Below, piece by piece: positions 8,483-15,838 of a stretch of 41,264 nucleotides of DNA. The DNA comes from Deinococcus ruber. GTDB lineage: Bacteria > Deinococcota > Deinococci > Deinococcales > Deinococcaceae. Every line of letters starts with the position of its first letter. The stretch's first letter is position 1. The notes beneath the pieces were generated by a model that did no database searches, was not told the origin of the DNA, and saw nothing but the letters and a program-made list of their open reading frames with translations. The translations under genes were made by a program, and so were the position numbers. The DNA lies in the NCBI RefSeq assembly GCF_014648095.1, contig NZ_BMQL01000040.1:1-41264 (forward strand). Direction: 5' to 3'.

Positions 8483-9103
8483 CTATAACGCCCGCGGGTT
8501 GACGGCGCTGCCATGAATGGTCACGCGGTAATCGACGTGCGGCCCGGTGCTGTTCCCGGTCGAGCCGAGATGCGCGATGACCTGCCCGGCGCGCACCGTG
8601 TCACCGACGCGCACCAGATTCATCTGGTTGTGGCTGTAGCGGGCGCGCGCACCGTTGCCGTCATCGATCACGATGGTCCAACCCCACCCGGTTCGGGCGT
8701 CGAAGCGCGACTCGACCACCCGCCCGGCCTGCGACACGCGAATCGGCGTCCCGAGTGGCGCGGCGATGTCGATGCCGGCGTGCTCAGGTGTGGCGAAGTA
8801 CGGCGTGGTGATCACGCCCTGTACCGGCAGCGCCAGACTCACCCGGATGCTGGCGGGACGGATGATGGCAGCCTGCAGCGGGCGGGCTGGGCGGGTGATC
8901 GTCGGCATGTGCAGTCGCTGGCCGATCCGCAGGGGAAGGGAGGGATTAAGTGCCGGGTTGGTCGCCCGGAGGGCGTCCAGGCTCAGGTGCCGCGTGCTGG
9001 CAATGCGGGACAGGGTGTCCCCAGCCTGGACGGTGTAGGTCGCTGCCGCTGCGTGGGTGGCGAGGAGACACGCGGCGGCAAGCGTCAGGAGGTGGCGCTT
9101 CAC
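8483..9103 (-). CDS. Secreted LysM-M23 peptidase-like protein
   Basis: A signal peptide (about 1-20) is followed by one LysM domain (about 22-66, YTVQAGDTLSRIA to IGQRLHMP) and an M23 (LytM/lysostaphin-like) domain (about 90-205). LysM binds peptidoglycan and M23 enzymes cut cross-bridges. Zinc ligands His108 and Asp112 (HAGID) and the His158 position (YSHN) are present. The HxH motif reads H189-V-D191, so the usual second His ligand is Asp. The protein may be weakly active, use a different ligand set, or only bind the wall. The start is GTG at 9103. It is a single gene, transcribed away from the NRAMP-like gene. Confidence 0.85.
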   Translation of the reverse strand: MKRHLLTLAAACLLATHAAAATYTVQAGDTLSRIASTRHLSLDALRATNPALNPSLPLRIGQRLHMPTITRPARPLQAAIIRPASIRVSLALPVQGVITTPYFATPEHAGIDIAAPLGTPIRVSQAGRVVESRFDARTGWGWTIVIDDGNGARARYSHNQMNLVRVGDTVRAGQVIAHLGSTGNSTGPHVDYRVTIHGSAVNPRAL

Positions 9104-9371
9104 ACCATCGAGTGAAGCACAGCTCAGATGAAGATTCTATAAATATGCTCATGGGAGGTGCGCCGCTAGAGGAAGCCTGCCTTTACCTCCTCTGAAGATC
9201 CCCGCTCCACACTACAGTCTGCTTCCATCACAGCCGTTCAGCGCAACACCTGCGCAGGCAGGCCAGCGCTGTTGTATCTGCCTACCTCCCAAGGAGCGTT
9301 CAAGCTCCGCTCACAGCTGCGTCTGTAGCCTCTGCCACACTTGTCGTACTGTTCTCATTCAAAGGAGTTTC

Positions 9372-10664
9372 GTGACCGAACCCATTCCCAACCATCCGGA
9401 ACGTCGTGAGGAGAAACGCAACCTGCTCCAAGCCTTCGGCCCCGGCCTGATCACCGGCGCGAGTGACGACGATCCCAGCGGCATCGCCACCTACTCGCAG
9501 GTCGGCGCGCAATTCGGCTACGGCCTGCTGTGGTCGATGCTCTTCTCCTACCCCCTGATGGCCGCCATCCAGGAAATCAGCGCGCGCCTCGGCCGCGTGA
9601 CCGGCCACGGCATCGCCGGGAACATGCGCCGGCACTATTCCCCCTTCTGGCTGTGGGCCGTCACGGTGCTGCTGGTGGTCGCCAACATCATCAACCTCGG
9701 CGCGGACATCGGGGCCATGGGCGAGGCGGTGCGGCTGCTGATCGGCGGCCCGGCGCTGCTGTACGCCGCCCTCTTCGCCGTCACCTCGGTGCTGCTGCAG
9801 ATCTTCGTGCCCTACACCCAGTACTCGCGCATCCTGAAATGGCTGACGGTGTCGCTGCTGGCGTACGTGGCCACCGTTTTCGTGGTGCGCGTCCCCTGGG
9901 CCACGGCGCTCAAAAATACGGTCTTGCCGCACCTCACCTGGGGCGCGGCATCGATCCAGGCACTGGTGGCGGTGCTCGGCACCACCATCAGTCCGTACCT
10001 GTTCTTCTGGCAGGCGTCCGAGGAAGTCTCCGAGATGGACACCCACGTTTTTGAAGATCCCCTGAAGAAAGCGCCGGAGCAGGCACCGGTGCAGCTGCAC
10101 CGCATCCGCACCGACACCTACATCGGCATGGCCTTCTCGAACCTCGTGGCGTTCTTCATTATCCTGACCGCCGCGGTGGTGCTGCACGCGCACGGCACCA
10201 CGAACATCCAGACGGCAGCCCAGGCTGCCGAAGCGCTGCGCCCGGTGGCGGGCCGGTTCGCGTTCATCCTGTTCGCAGCGGGCATTGTCGGGACGGGCCT
10301 GCTGGCCCTGCCAGTCCTGGCGGGCTCGGCTGGCTACGCCCTCGGCGAGGCGTTGCAGTGGAATGTAGGACTGGAACGCAAATCCTACCAGGCCAGGGGG
10401 TTCTACCTGATCATCGCGGTGGCCACCCTGCTGGGGCTGGCCCTGGTGCTGCTGCATGTCGATCCGATCAAAGCGCTGTTCTATTCCGCCATCATCAACG
10501 GCGTGACCGCCGCCCCCGTGATGATCCTGATCATGCTGATGACCTCCAACCGGCGGGTCATGGGGCAGTTCACCCTGCAGGGTTGGTTGAAATGGGTCGG
10601 CTGGCTGGCCACCGGGGTCATGATCCTGGCGGCCATCGCCATGTTCGTAACCTTCGGCAAATAG
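9372..10664 (+). CDS. NRAMP-like divalent metal transporter, divergent subgroup
   Basis: This 430-aa, about 11-helix membrane protein has the NRAMP fold pattern but altered metal-site motifs. Helix 1 reads D34-P-S-G where MntH proteins have DPGN, and helix 6 reads ISPY (206-209) in place of MPH. In known NRAMPs the Asn and Met are ligands for Mn2+ and Fe2+; their loss, with the Asp kept, marks a separate subfamily, so substrate preference (perhaps Mg2+ or another hard ion) is open. GTG 9372 is chosen because AAAGGAG lies 5 nt upstream. A canonical MntH occurs at 25326 in the same window. Confidence 0.85.
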   Translation: MTEPIPNHPERREEKRNLLQAFGPGLITGASDDDPSGIATYSQVGAQFGYGLLWSMLFSYPLMAAIQEISARLGRVTGHGIAGNMRRHYSPFWLWAVTVLLVVANIINLGADIGAMGEAVRLLIGGPALLYAALFAVTSVLLQIFVPYTQYSRILKWLTVSLLAYVATVFVVRVPWATALKNTVLPHLTWGAASIQALVAVLGTTISPYLFFWQASEEVSEMDTHVFEDPLKKAPEQAPVQLHRIRTDTYIGMAFSNLVAFFIILTAAVVLHAHGTTNIQTAAQAAEALRPVAGRFAFILFAAGIVGTGLLALPVLAGSAGYALGEALQWNVGLERKSYQARGFYLIIAVATLLGLALVLLHVDPIKALFYSAIINGVTAAPVMILIMLMTSNRRVMGQFTLQGWLKWVGWLATGVMILAAIAMFVTFGK

Positions 10665-10708
10665 CGCCCCGCCTGCCCCGGAGGTGCGCCAGCCTGCTAC
10701 CATACGGT

Positions 10709-11362
10709 ATGGGCATCTTCCGCCTGGCAGGGTTCGGATGCATTTCACTGCTCACGGCTGTCCTGGTCTCCGGGCATTCACCGCCAGACCGCCCTGGACG
10801 GCCGATGCTGGCCCGGGTGCTCACAGGTACCGTGCGTCAGGCCATTCCGACTGGAGGCCAGCTCACCCTGCAGTCGAATCCCGCTCGGCCTGAATTCAGC
10901 GACGCCCTGGTGAGCGTTCGTGTCGGCGCAGATGGACGCTTCCAGCTCCCGCTGCCGGATCGCCACCGCGTCTCGAAGTTGCTGGTGTCCTTCACCGACG
11001 CGCTGTCCCCGGACTGCCGGGTGAACCTGAACGAAAGCCGCCCACAGGCCCGCCACTTTGCGGTGGAGACGCTGCTCTTCTATCCCACCGGCTCAGCGAC
11101 ACCCGTGTACCTGCTCCAGAAACGCCCCGGGGCGGGGGAGCGGCTCAAGCCTGGCGACTATGCCGTGGTGTACTACTACGCCGATCTCGCCAGCAGCGCC
11201 ACCGGCACGGTGACGTGCCCGGCGTACACCATGACCCTGGCAACGCACTTCGCTGCGGGCTGGAACGCAGTGGTCTACACAGTGGATGCGGTGAGTTCCA
11301 CAGGCGAGGTCACGGGGTTCTCACTTCGGACGCCTCGTCAGTTGCCGCCCGCCCGCTTCTGA
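10709..11362 (+). CDS. Secreted protein of unknown function
   Basis: The 217-aa product has an N-terminal hydrophobic segment (IFRLAGFGCISLLTAVLV) fitting a signal peptide. A beta-rich domain without a motif known to me follows (GTVRQAIPTGGQLTLQS, FQLPLPDRH, YAVVYYYADL). Two later cysteines (SPDCRVN and VTCPAY) could form a disulfide. A TACCAT -10-like box ends 5 nt before the ATG, so this start is preferred over upstream in-frame codons and the mRNA is probably leaderless. It lies 44 nt after the NRAMP-like gene; no functional link is evident. Confidence 0.65.
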   Translation: MGIFRLAGFGCISLLTAVLVSGHSPPDRPGRPMLARVLTGTVRQAIPTGGQLTLQSNPARPEFSDALVSVRVGADGRFQLPLPDRHRVSKLLVSFTDALSPDCRVNLNESRPQARHFAVETLLFYPTGSATPVYLLQKRPGAGERLKPGDYAVVYYYADLASSATGTVTCPAYTMTLATHFAAGWNAVVYTVDAVSSTGEVTGFSLRTPRQLPPARF

Positions 11363-11440
11363 AGTGCCGCCAGCGTGGGACGGCGAGTCCCGGTGTCCGG
11401 CGCGTCAGTCATCATCTTCGCGTCCAACGGCGCGGTGGGT

Positions 11441-12127
11441 TCATCCGATGAAACTGGCCACGATGTTGATGGTCAAGGCGACCAGCACCGCGTTGTAGAC
11501 GTAGGCGATCAGTGCGTGCTTGGTGAGAGTGCGCCGGATGGATTTGCGTGACAGGTTGGTGTCGGACACCTGGAAGGTCATGCCGATGGTCACCGCCAGA
11601 TACCAGAAATCCAGATAGTCAGGCGACGCGTCCTTGTCCTCGCGGTCGTCATGGTCGAATTGAATGCCGCCTTCCGGGGGCGCGTAATACAGGTGGGCGT
11701 AGCGGAACGTGTAGACCGTCTGGATGGTCAGCCAGGACAGCAGCACCACACCCACCCCCAGGGCGGTCAGGACGGCGGCTTCTGCGAGGTACCCGGCTTT
11801 CTGCAGGCCCGACGCCTGCGTCATGGCGTAGACGACGCCCACGAGACTGAAGCCGCTGCCCAGCAGCACGATCAGGCCGGAGACCGCCCGGCTGTCATCC
11901 TCGCGGGTCGCCAGCTGCCGGGTGCGCGGCCCGTCCGCGCCTGCAATCACGCGCCGGGCGAGCAGCAGAAAGGCGGCGGCGGCCACGCACCAGCCGACCA
12001 GGACGTGGTATTCCCAGTGGAGATGCGCCGGGCGGGGCAGGAGGATGCTCGCCGTCAGGCCCAGGCCGGCAGCAATGCTCAGGCGAAGCGCGGCGGACAG
12101 TTCAGACAGGGGACGCTTCACCTTCAA
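11441..12127 (-). CDS. DUF1345 family membrane protein
   Basis: This 228-aa protein has about five membrane helices. The C-terminal signature DASPDYLDFWYLAVTIGMTF, then QVSDTNLSRKSIRRTLTKHA, marks the DUF1345 family, found next to transporter and stress genes but without assigned function. The TTG at 12127 is the longest start. The GTG at 12121 fits better with TAAGCT (12133-12128), which leaves 6 nt to it as in other leaderless genes here. It is convergent with the secreted protein and has no operon partner. Confidence 0.8.
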   Translation of the reverse strand: MKVKRPLSELSAALRLSIAAGLGLTASILLPRPAHLHWEYHVLVGWCVAAAAFLLLARRVIAGADGPRTRQLATREDDSRAVSGLIVLLGSGFSLVGVVYAMTQASGLQKAGYLAEAAVLTALGVGVVLLSWLTIQTVYTFRYAHLYYAPPEGGIQFDHDDREDKDASPDYLDFWYLAVTIGMTFQVSDTNLSRKSIRRTLTKHALIAYVYNAVLVALTINIVASFIG

Positions 12128-12133
12128 AGCTTA

Positions 12134-12543
12134 CGGCCCCGAAGGACGATGGCCGGACGGCTGCCGCCTTCTTGAAACTGCGCCGTGCGCCGCCTCTCTG
12201 CTTCCGCCCGTGCGTGTGTTCAGGCGGTCAGGGCTGGCGCACGGCGACGGGCACGCAGTCCCCTCACCGCACGGGGATGCGCGTCCGCACAGGGAGCGTG
12301 TGGTGCGGGGAGCCGTACGGGCGTGTGACGCGTCCCGTCCTGCCGCATGGCCATGTCCCACCAGCGGCGTCGGCATGGACAAACCCTCTCGGCTGATCCG
12401 CTTGTCCTCTCACGGCAGGCCACCTTGCACCTCATCGACATATATGCTCAGATGTTCACAGCATTCCAGTTCGGCGTCCAGCAGCCACGGGAGGGTACCC
12501 GCCATGGAGGTGGCCGTATCGCCTCCTGGCAAAGCAAGACATG
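12134..12543. other. Intergenic stretch without a recognisable gene
   Basis: Short frames on both strands are Arg/Pro/His-rich, as expected from non-coding GC-rich DNA, and have no ribosome-binding sites. A more AT-rich patch around 12437-12466 is a possible promoter region for the LCP gene. I could assign nothing else. Confidence 0.5.
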
Positions 12544-12555
12544 CAGGAGGAAGAC

Positions 12556-13857
12556 GTGAAGGTATGGCGGTGGTTGGCGACAGGAGGCGTCTTGTTCAGC
12601 GCAGTTCTGGCGTTCGTATGGCAAGGCCAGAACATGGCAGGCACGCCCACAGATCAGCCCAGCCCAGCGCGAAGCAGCCAGGCACCCCCGAGACCCCTCA
12701 GTCTCGGACAATTTCTCGTCGTTCCCAGGCTCCCGGCAGACCGCAGAACCTACCTTATCGCTGGCGTGACGCCCGAGTACGCTGGATATCACCAGCAGGC
12801 CCCAGAGACCTTCAACGGGCTGACCGACAGCATGGTGGTGGTTCAATTGGATCCTGCCGCTTCGGTGGTGCGCCTGTTGAGTCTCCCACGCGACACACAA
12901 GTCACGCTGTCCGGACTCGGCGTGCATAAACTGAATGCCGCTCTTCCGCTCCTGGGCCCGGACGGACTCGTGCGCACGGTGGCCAGCGTGACCGGCCTGG
13001 ACATCCGCGGGTACCTGCTGATCAACCTGAATGCCGCCCGTGACCTGACGGACGCGCTCGGCGGCGTCACGCTGTTCGTCCCGAAGGACATGAACTACGA
13101 GGATCGAGCGGCAGGTCTGCAGATTCATCTGAAGCGCGGACTGCAGCGGCTGAACGGCATGCAGGCCGAGGGCTTCCTGCGGTTCCGGCACGATGCCCTG
13201 GGCGACATCGGACGCACGCAACGCCAGCAGCAGTACCTCCAGGCCATCGCCAAGGTGCTGCTTTCACCCGGCGTCCTTCCGCGGCTCCCGGCCATTTCTG
13301 ACGTGCTGACCCGCGACACCCGCATGAATCTCACCCAGGTGGACATCAGCGGCGCGCTCGCCCTGATGCTGCAACGCCCCGCTCTCACCACGTCGTTGCT
13401 GCCCGGACGCTTCCTGACTCAGGACGGGGTCAGTTACTGGCAAATCAATCCGGCGAACCTGCGGGAGGTGCTTGCGAATTTCGGACGCCCGGCGGTGGGG
13501 GCAAGTGGGGTGCCAACGCCCCGCACGTCCCTGAGTATTGCCCTGTTGAAGGCGGGCGCTTCTGATGAGACCCTGGGGCAGCTCAGGCAGCGGTTGCTGC
13601 GCGTCGGGTACCGTCAGGTCACCATCAGTGCGGATCAGGTTTCACCGGTGCCGACCACGGCGGTGCTCTCGAACAGCACGCTGGGAACGGCACAGGCGGT
13701 TCTGAATGACCTGCAACTCCCGGGCCGCGCGGCTGTTTCAGGGGAGGGGGTGCTGTGGGCCAACGTCACCGTGTGGGTCGGCACCGATGCGCGGCGACGT
13801 CCCATGCAGACGTCCCCGGATGCCGGGAGGGGGATGGCACCCGTTTCGGTGCATTGA
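12556..13857 (+). CDS. LytR-CpsA-Psr (LCP) family cell-envelope protein
   Basis: LCP proteins transfer undecaprenyl-linked glycopolymers to the wall. Here a membrane anchor (about 5-22) precedes an LCP domain with its Arg/Asp-rich motifs: GLTDSMVVVQLDP, LLSLPRDTQVTL, VHKLNAALP, and RFRHDALGDIGRTQRQQQYL. A C-terminal LytR_C-type domain follows (about 350-420, SIALLKAGASDETLG to VTVWVG). The family's key Arg and Asp residues are present, so activity is plausible. GTG 12556 is chosen over ATG 12541 because AGGAGG at 12545-12550 is spaced 5 nt from it. It is monocistronic and convergent with a CDF gene. Confidence 0.85.
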   Translation: MKVWRWLATGGVLFSAVLAFVWQGQNMAGTPTDQPSPARSSQAPPRPLSLGQFLVVPRLPADRRTYLIAGVTPEYAGYHQQAPETFNGLTDSMVVVQLDPAASVVRLLSLPRDTQVTLSGLGVHKLNAALPLLGPDGLVRTVASVTGLDIRGYLLINLNAARDLTDALGGVTLFVPKDMNYEDRAAGLQIHLKRGLQRLNGMQAEGFLRFRHDALGDIGRTQRQQQYLQAIAKVLLSPGVLPRLPAISDVLTRDTRMNLTQVDISGALALMLQRPALTTSLLPGRFLTQDGVSYWQINPANLREVLANFGRPAVGASGVPTPRTSLSIALLKAGASDETLGQLRQRLLRVGYRQVTISADQVSPVPTTAVLSNSTLGTAQAVLNDLQLPGRAAVSGEGVLWANVTVWVGTDARRRPMQTSPDAGRGMAPVSVH

Positions 13858-13861
13858 GCTG

Positions 13862-13891
13862 CCGCGCTGGCCTGCCTGGCGGTCAGCGCGG
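13862..13891. terminator. Bidirectional hairpin between convergent genes
   Basis: CCGCGCTG (13862-13869) pairs with CAGCGCGG (13884-13891) just after the LCP stop and over the last codons of the CDF gene. It probably ends both converging transcripts. There is no clear U-tract. Confidence 0.45.
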
Positions 13892-15301
13892 TCGGGGCGG
13901 CAGGACAGCGAGGATCGGTTCCGGATCGATGCGCACCTGATCCACGCCCGGCACCTGCAGGCGAATCTGACGCTCCAGCCGGCTCATCTCCGCATGCACG
14001 GCGGCCAGTGCGATGTCCGGCGGGAACAGCACGCCGACACTCACCACGGTGCCTTCCTCCGTCAGGGCCGCCTCCACCGCCGCGATACGATCGTCCGGCA
14101 GGGCTTCCCGCAGGACATCCCGCACGGCCTGCGCGGTTTCCTGGTGCCGCACGGCGGGTCTGGCGCGCTCGTGCCGGGGTTCGAGATGCACCGCCACCCG
14201 CCGGGCCTCCGGGAGCATGCGCACCATTTCCGCTTCCAGCCGTTCGGACTGCCGGTGCGCCTGCGCGAGGGTCAGGGCGGGCGACAGTTCCAGGTCTACG
14301 TCCACCTGGAGGCCGCCGGCGATCAGCAGCACGTCCACGTGATGGATGTCGAAGCCAAGCCGGGCGGCGACGGCGCGCACCGCCCTGGTGTGCTCCTCGA
14401 AATCGGAGCGGCCTGGACGCACGTCCACCACGACGTCCGCCTCTGGATGCTGCGCTTTGACGGCGTCCTCGATGGTGCGGGTGATGGTGTGCGCTTCGGC
14501 CAGGCTGGAGGCGTGGTCGGCCTTCACGGTCACGTCGATGTACGGCAGTTCGCCGACCAGGCGGCTGCGAACGCGGGCTGTACCGGGCAAGACCCCCGGC
14601 ACCTGCTGCACCAGGGTCTGAAGTTGAAGGCTCAGCTCTTTCGGCACGGCGTCCATCAGGTTGTTGACGGCCCGGAAGGCGAGCATCAGCGCGACCCGGA
14701 AGGCGAGGAGTGCGACGATTGCCGCAGCCACTGCGTCCACGCGAGCAGTGAAGGCGGCTGGTATGAACGGCAGGGAGGGCGCGAACACGATGATGGTGAG
14801 CGCGATCAGCACCAGCACGGAGGACAGCAGGTCATTGGCGAAGTTGGCGGCGTCCGCTTCCAGGGCGGCGCTTTTATGGGCGCGGGCAGCGGCGCGGAGC
14901 GCCCGGACGCGCACGAGATCCACGACAATGCTGCCGCCCATCACCACAAACGACCACACACTGATCTCCGGGAGTTCAGGGTGGATGAACAGCCGCCGGT
15001 ATGCCTCATTCAGGATCAAGGTGGCGGTGACGGACAGCAGCACCGTCTCGGCCAGCGCGCCGAGCTGCTCGGCCCGGGCGTGCCCGTAGGGATGGTTGGC
15101 GTCTGCCGGTTGGCTGGACAGGCGAACCACGAAGAAGGTGATGATGGCGGCCACGAGATCGAGCAGCGAGTGCAGCGCTTCTGAAAGGATCGACAGCGAG
15201 CCGGTGGCCAGGCCGACGATGAGTTTCGCCGTGGTCAGGCCGACGCCGGAGGCGATGCTCAGCAGGGCAGCCTGGGTTTTGCTGGGCGGGAGACGCGTCA
15301 T
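13883..15301 (-). CDS. Cation diffusion facilitator with extended C-terminus
   Basis: This 472-aa CDF antiporter would export divalent metal from the cytoplasm. Six helices occupy about residues 10-195. Metal-site motifs are H-S-L-L-D in helix 2 (EALHSLLDLVA) and an N-F-A-N-D segment in helix 5, where most CDFs have H/D-x-x-x-D. Replacement of the first helix-5 ligand by Asn makes the ion preference uncertain. The C-terminal region (about 200-470) holds at least two ferredoxin-like dimerisation modules, longer than the usual single one. ATG 15301 is preferred over 15358 because AGGTG lies at good spacing and the MTRLPPSKTQAALL start matches the family. Confidence 0.85.
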   Translation of the reverse strand: MTRLPPSKTQAALLSIASGVGLTTAKLIVGLATGSLSILSEALHSLLDLVAAIITFFVVRLSSQPADANHPYGHARAEQLGALAETVLLSVTATLILNEAYRRLFIHPELPEISVWSFVVMGGSIVVDLVRVRALRAAARAHKSAALEADAANFANDLLSSVLVLIALTIIVFAPSLPFIPAAFTARVDAVAAAIVALLAFRVALMLAFRAVNNLMDAVPKELSLQLQTLVQQVPGVLPGTARVRSRLVGELPYIDVTVKADHASSLAEAHTITRTIEDAVKAQHPEADVVVDVRPGRSDFEEHTRAVRAVAARLGFDIHHVDVLLIAGGLQVDVDLELSPALTLAQAHRQSERLEAEMVRMLPEARRVAVHLEPRHERARPAVRHQETAQAVRDVLREALPDDRIAAVEAALTEEGTVVSVGVLFPPDIALAAVHAEMSRLERQIRLQVPGVDQVRIDPEPILAVLPPRPR

Positions 15302-15429
15302 GGAGTCACCTGAAGGGAGCGCCAGCACATGGGAGGGGCAGCGCGGGAGGTGCGTCAACGATCCGGGCGCTGGCGCTGGGTGGCCGGGGACGGCGGGACG
15401 ACACAGGGGCGGCCGCGTGGGATATGTGA

Positions 15430-15456
15430 AAAGCGGAGCCTGCTCGGCTCCGCTTT
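15430..15456 (-). terminator. Intrinsic terminator after the DUF2171 gene
   Basis: A perfect 11-bp stem, AAAGCGGAGCC (15430-15440) with GGCTCCGCTTT (15446-15456), has a 5-nt loop and runs into TTTTC on the minus strand, 15 nt after the DUF2171 stop. Confidence 0.8.
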
Positions 15457-15470
15457 GCTGGGAGGTGGGA

Positions 15471-15716
15471 TTACTGGCGGTGCTGTGGGTGGGGGTCTTC
15501 GCTGAGCCACTGTTGGTGCACTTGTTCGTGGTTCAGGTTGAGGTGGACGTGTTCGTCCACGTGATCCACGGCGCTCATCGGCAGCCAGTGATGGGTGCCG
15601 GAGTCGTCTTTGGTCAGCTTGATGTAGTCGCCGTCGACCTTGTCCACTTCACCGTGGTTCATGCCGTCGGCGCACTTTACGGGCATGTGTTCCTTGATCT
15701 GGGTCTGCATCGTCAT
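15471..15716 (-). CDS. DUF2171 protein with His-rich C-terminus
   Basis: This small 81-aa cytoplasmic protein starts IKEHMPVKCADGMNHGEVDKVDG, the DUF2171 (PRC-barrel-like) pattern. Its second half is unusually rich in His (THHWLPMSAVDHVDEHVH, then HEQVHQQ and HPQHRQ). The His content and the operator shared with the adjacent zinc/cadmium ATPase suggest metal buffering; that is inference. AGGAGG lies 8 nt before the ATG. It is divergent from the ATPase gene and has its own terminator. Confidence 0.7.
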   Translation of the reverse strand: MTMQTQIKEHMPVKCADGMNHGEVDKVDGDYIKLTKDDSGTHHWLPMSAVDHVDEHVHLNLNHEQVHQQWLSEDPHPQHRQ

Positions 15717-15738
15717 GGGTTGTGCCTCCTGGATCTGT

Positions 15739-15765
15739 AGCGTAGAGGGCTGAGTACCTGTTCAG
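15739..15765 (-). promoter_or_regulatory. DUF2171 promoter with ArsR/SmtB-type operator
   Basis: The imperfect inverted repeat CTGAGTA-CC-TGTTCAG (15750-15765) lies just upstream of a minus-strand -10 TACGCT (15744-15739), between it and a weak -35 position. It matches the operator of the divergent ATPase gene at 14 of 16 bases. Confidence 0.6.
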
Positions 15766-15803
15766 ATGTGAGCGGCAGCAATGAATCTTCATTTCTTTTC
15801 GCC

Positions 15804-15833
15804 TTTACACCTGAGTATCTATTCAGGTATGCT
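15804..15833 (+). promoter_or_regulatory. P-type ATPase promoter with ArsR/SmtB-type operator
   Basis: TTTACA (15804-15809) and TATGCT (15828-15833) are spaced by 18 bp. The spacer is filled by a 9-2-9 inverted repeat, ACCTGAGTA-TC-TATTCAGGT (15809-15828), with one mismatch. The ATG follows 5 nt after the -10, so translation is leaderless. A repressor bound here would block polymerase. Confidence 0.75.
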
Positions 15834-15838
15834 GGGGC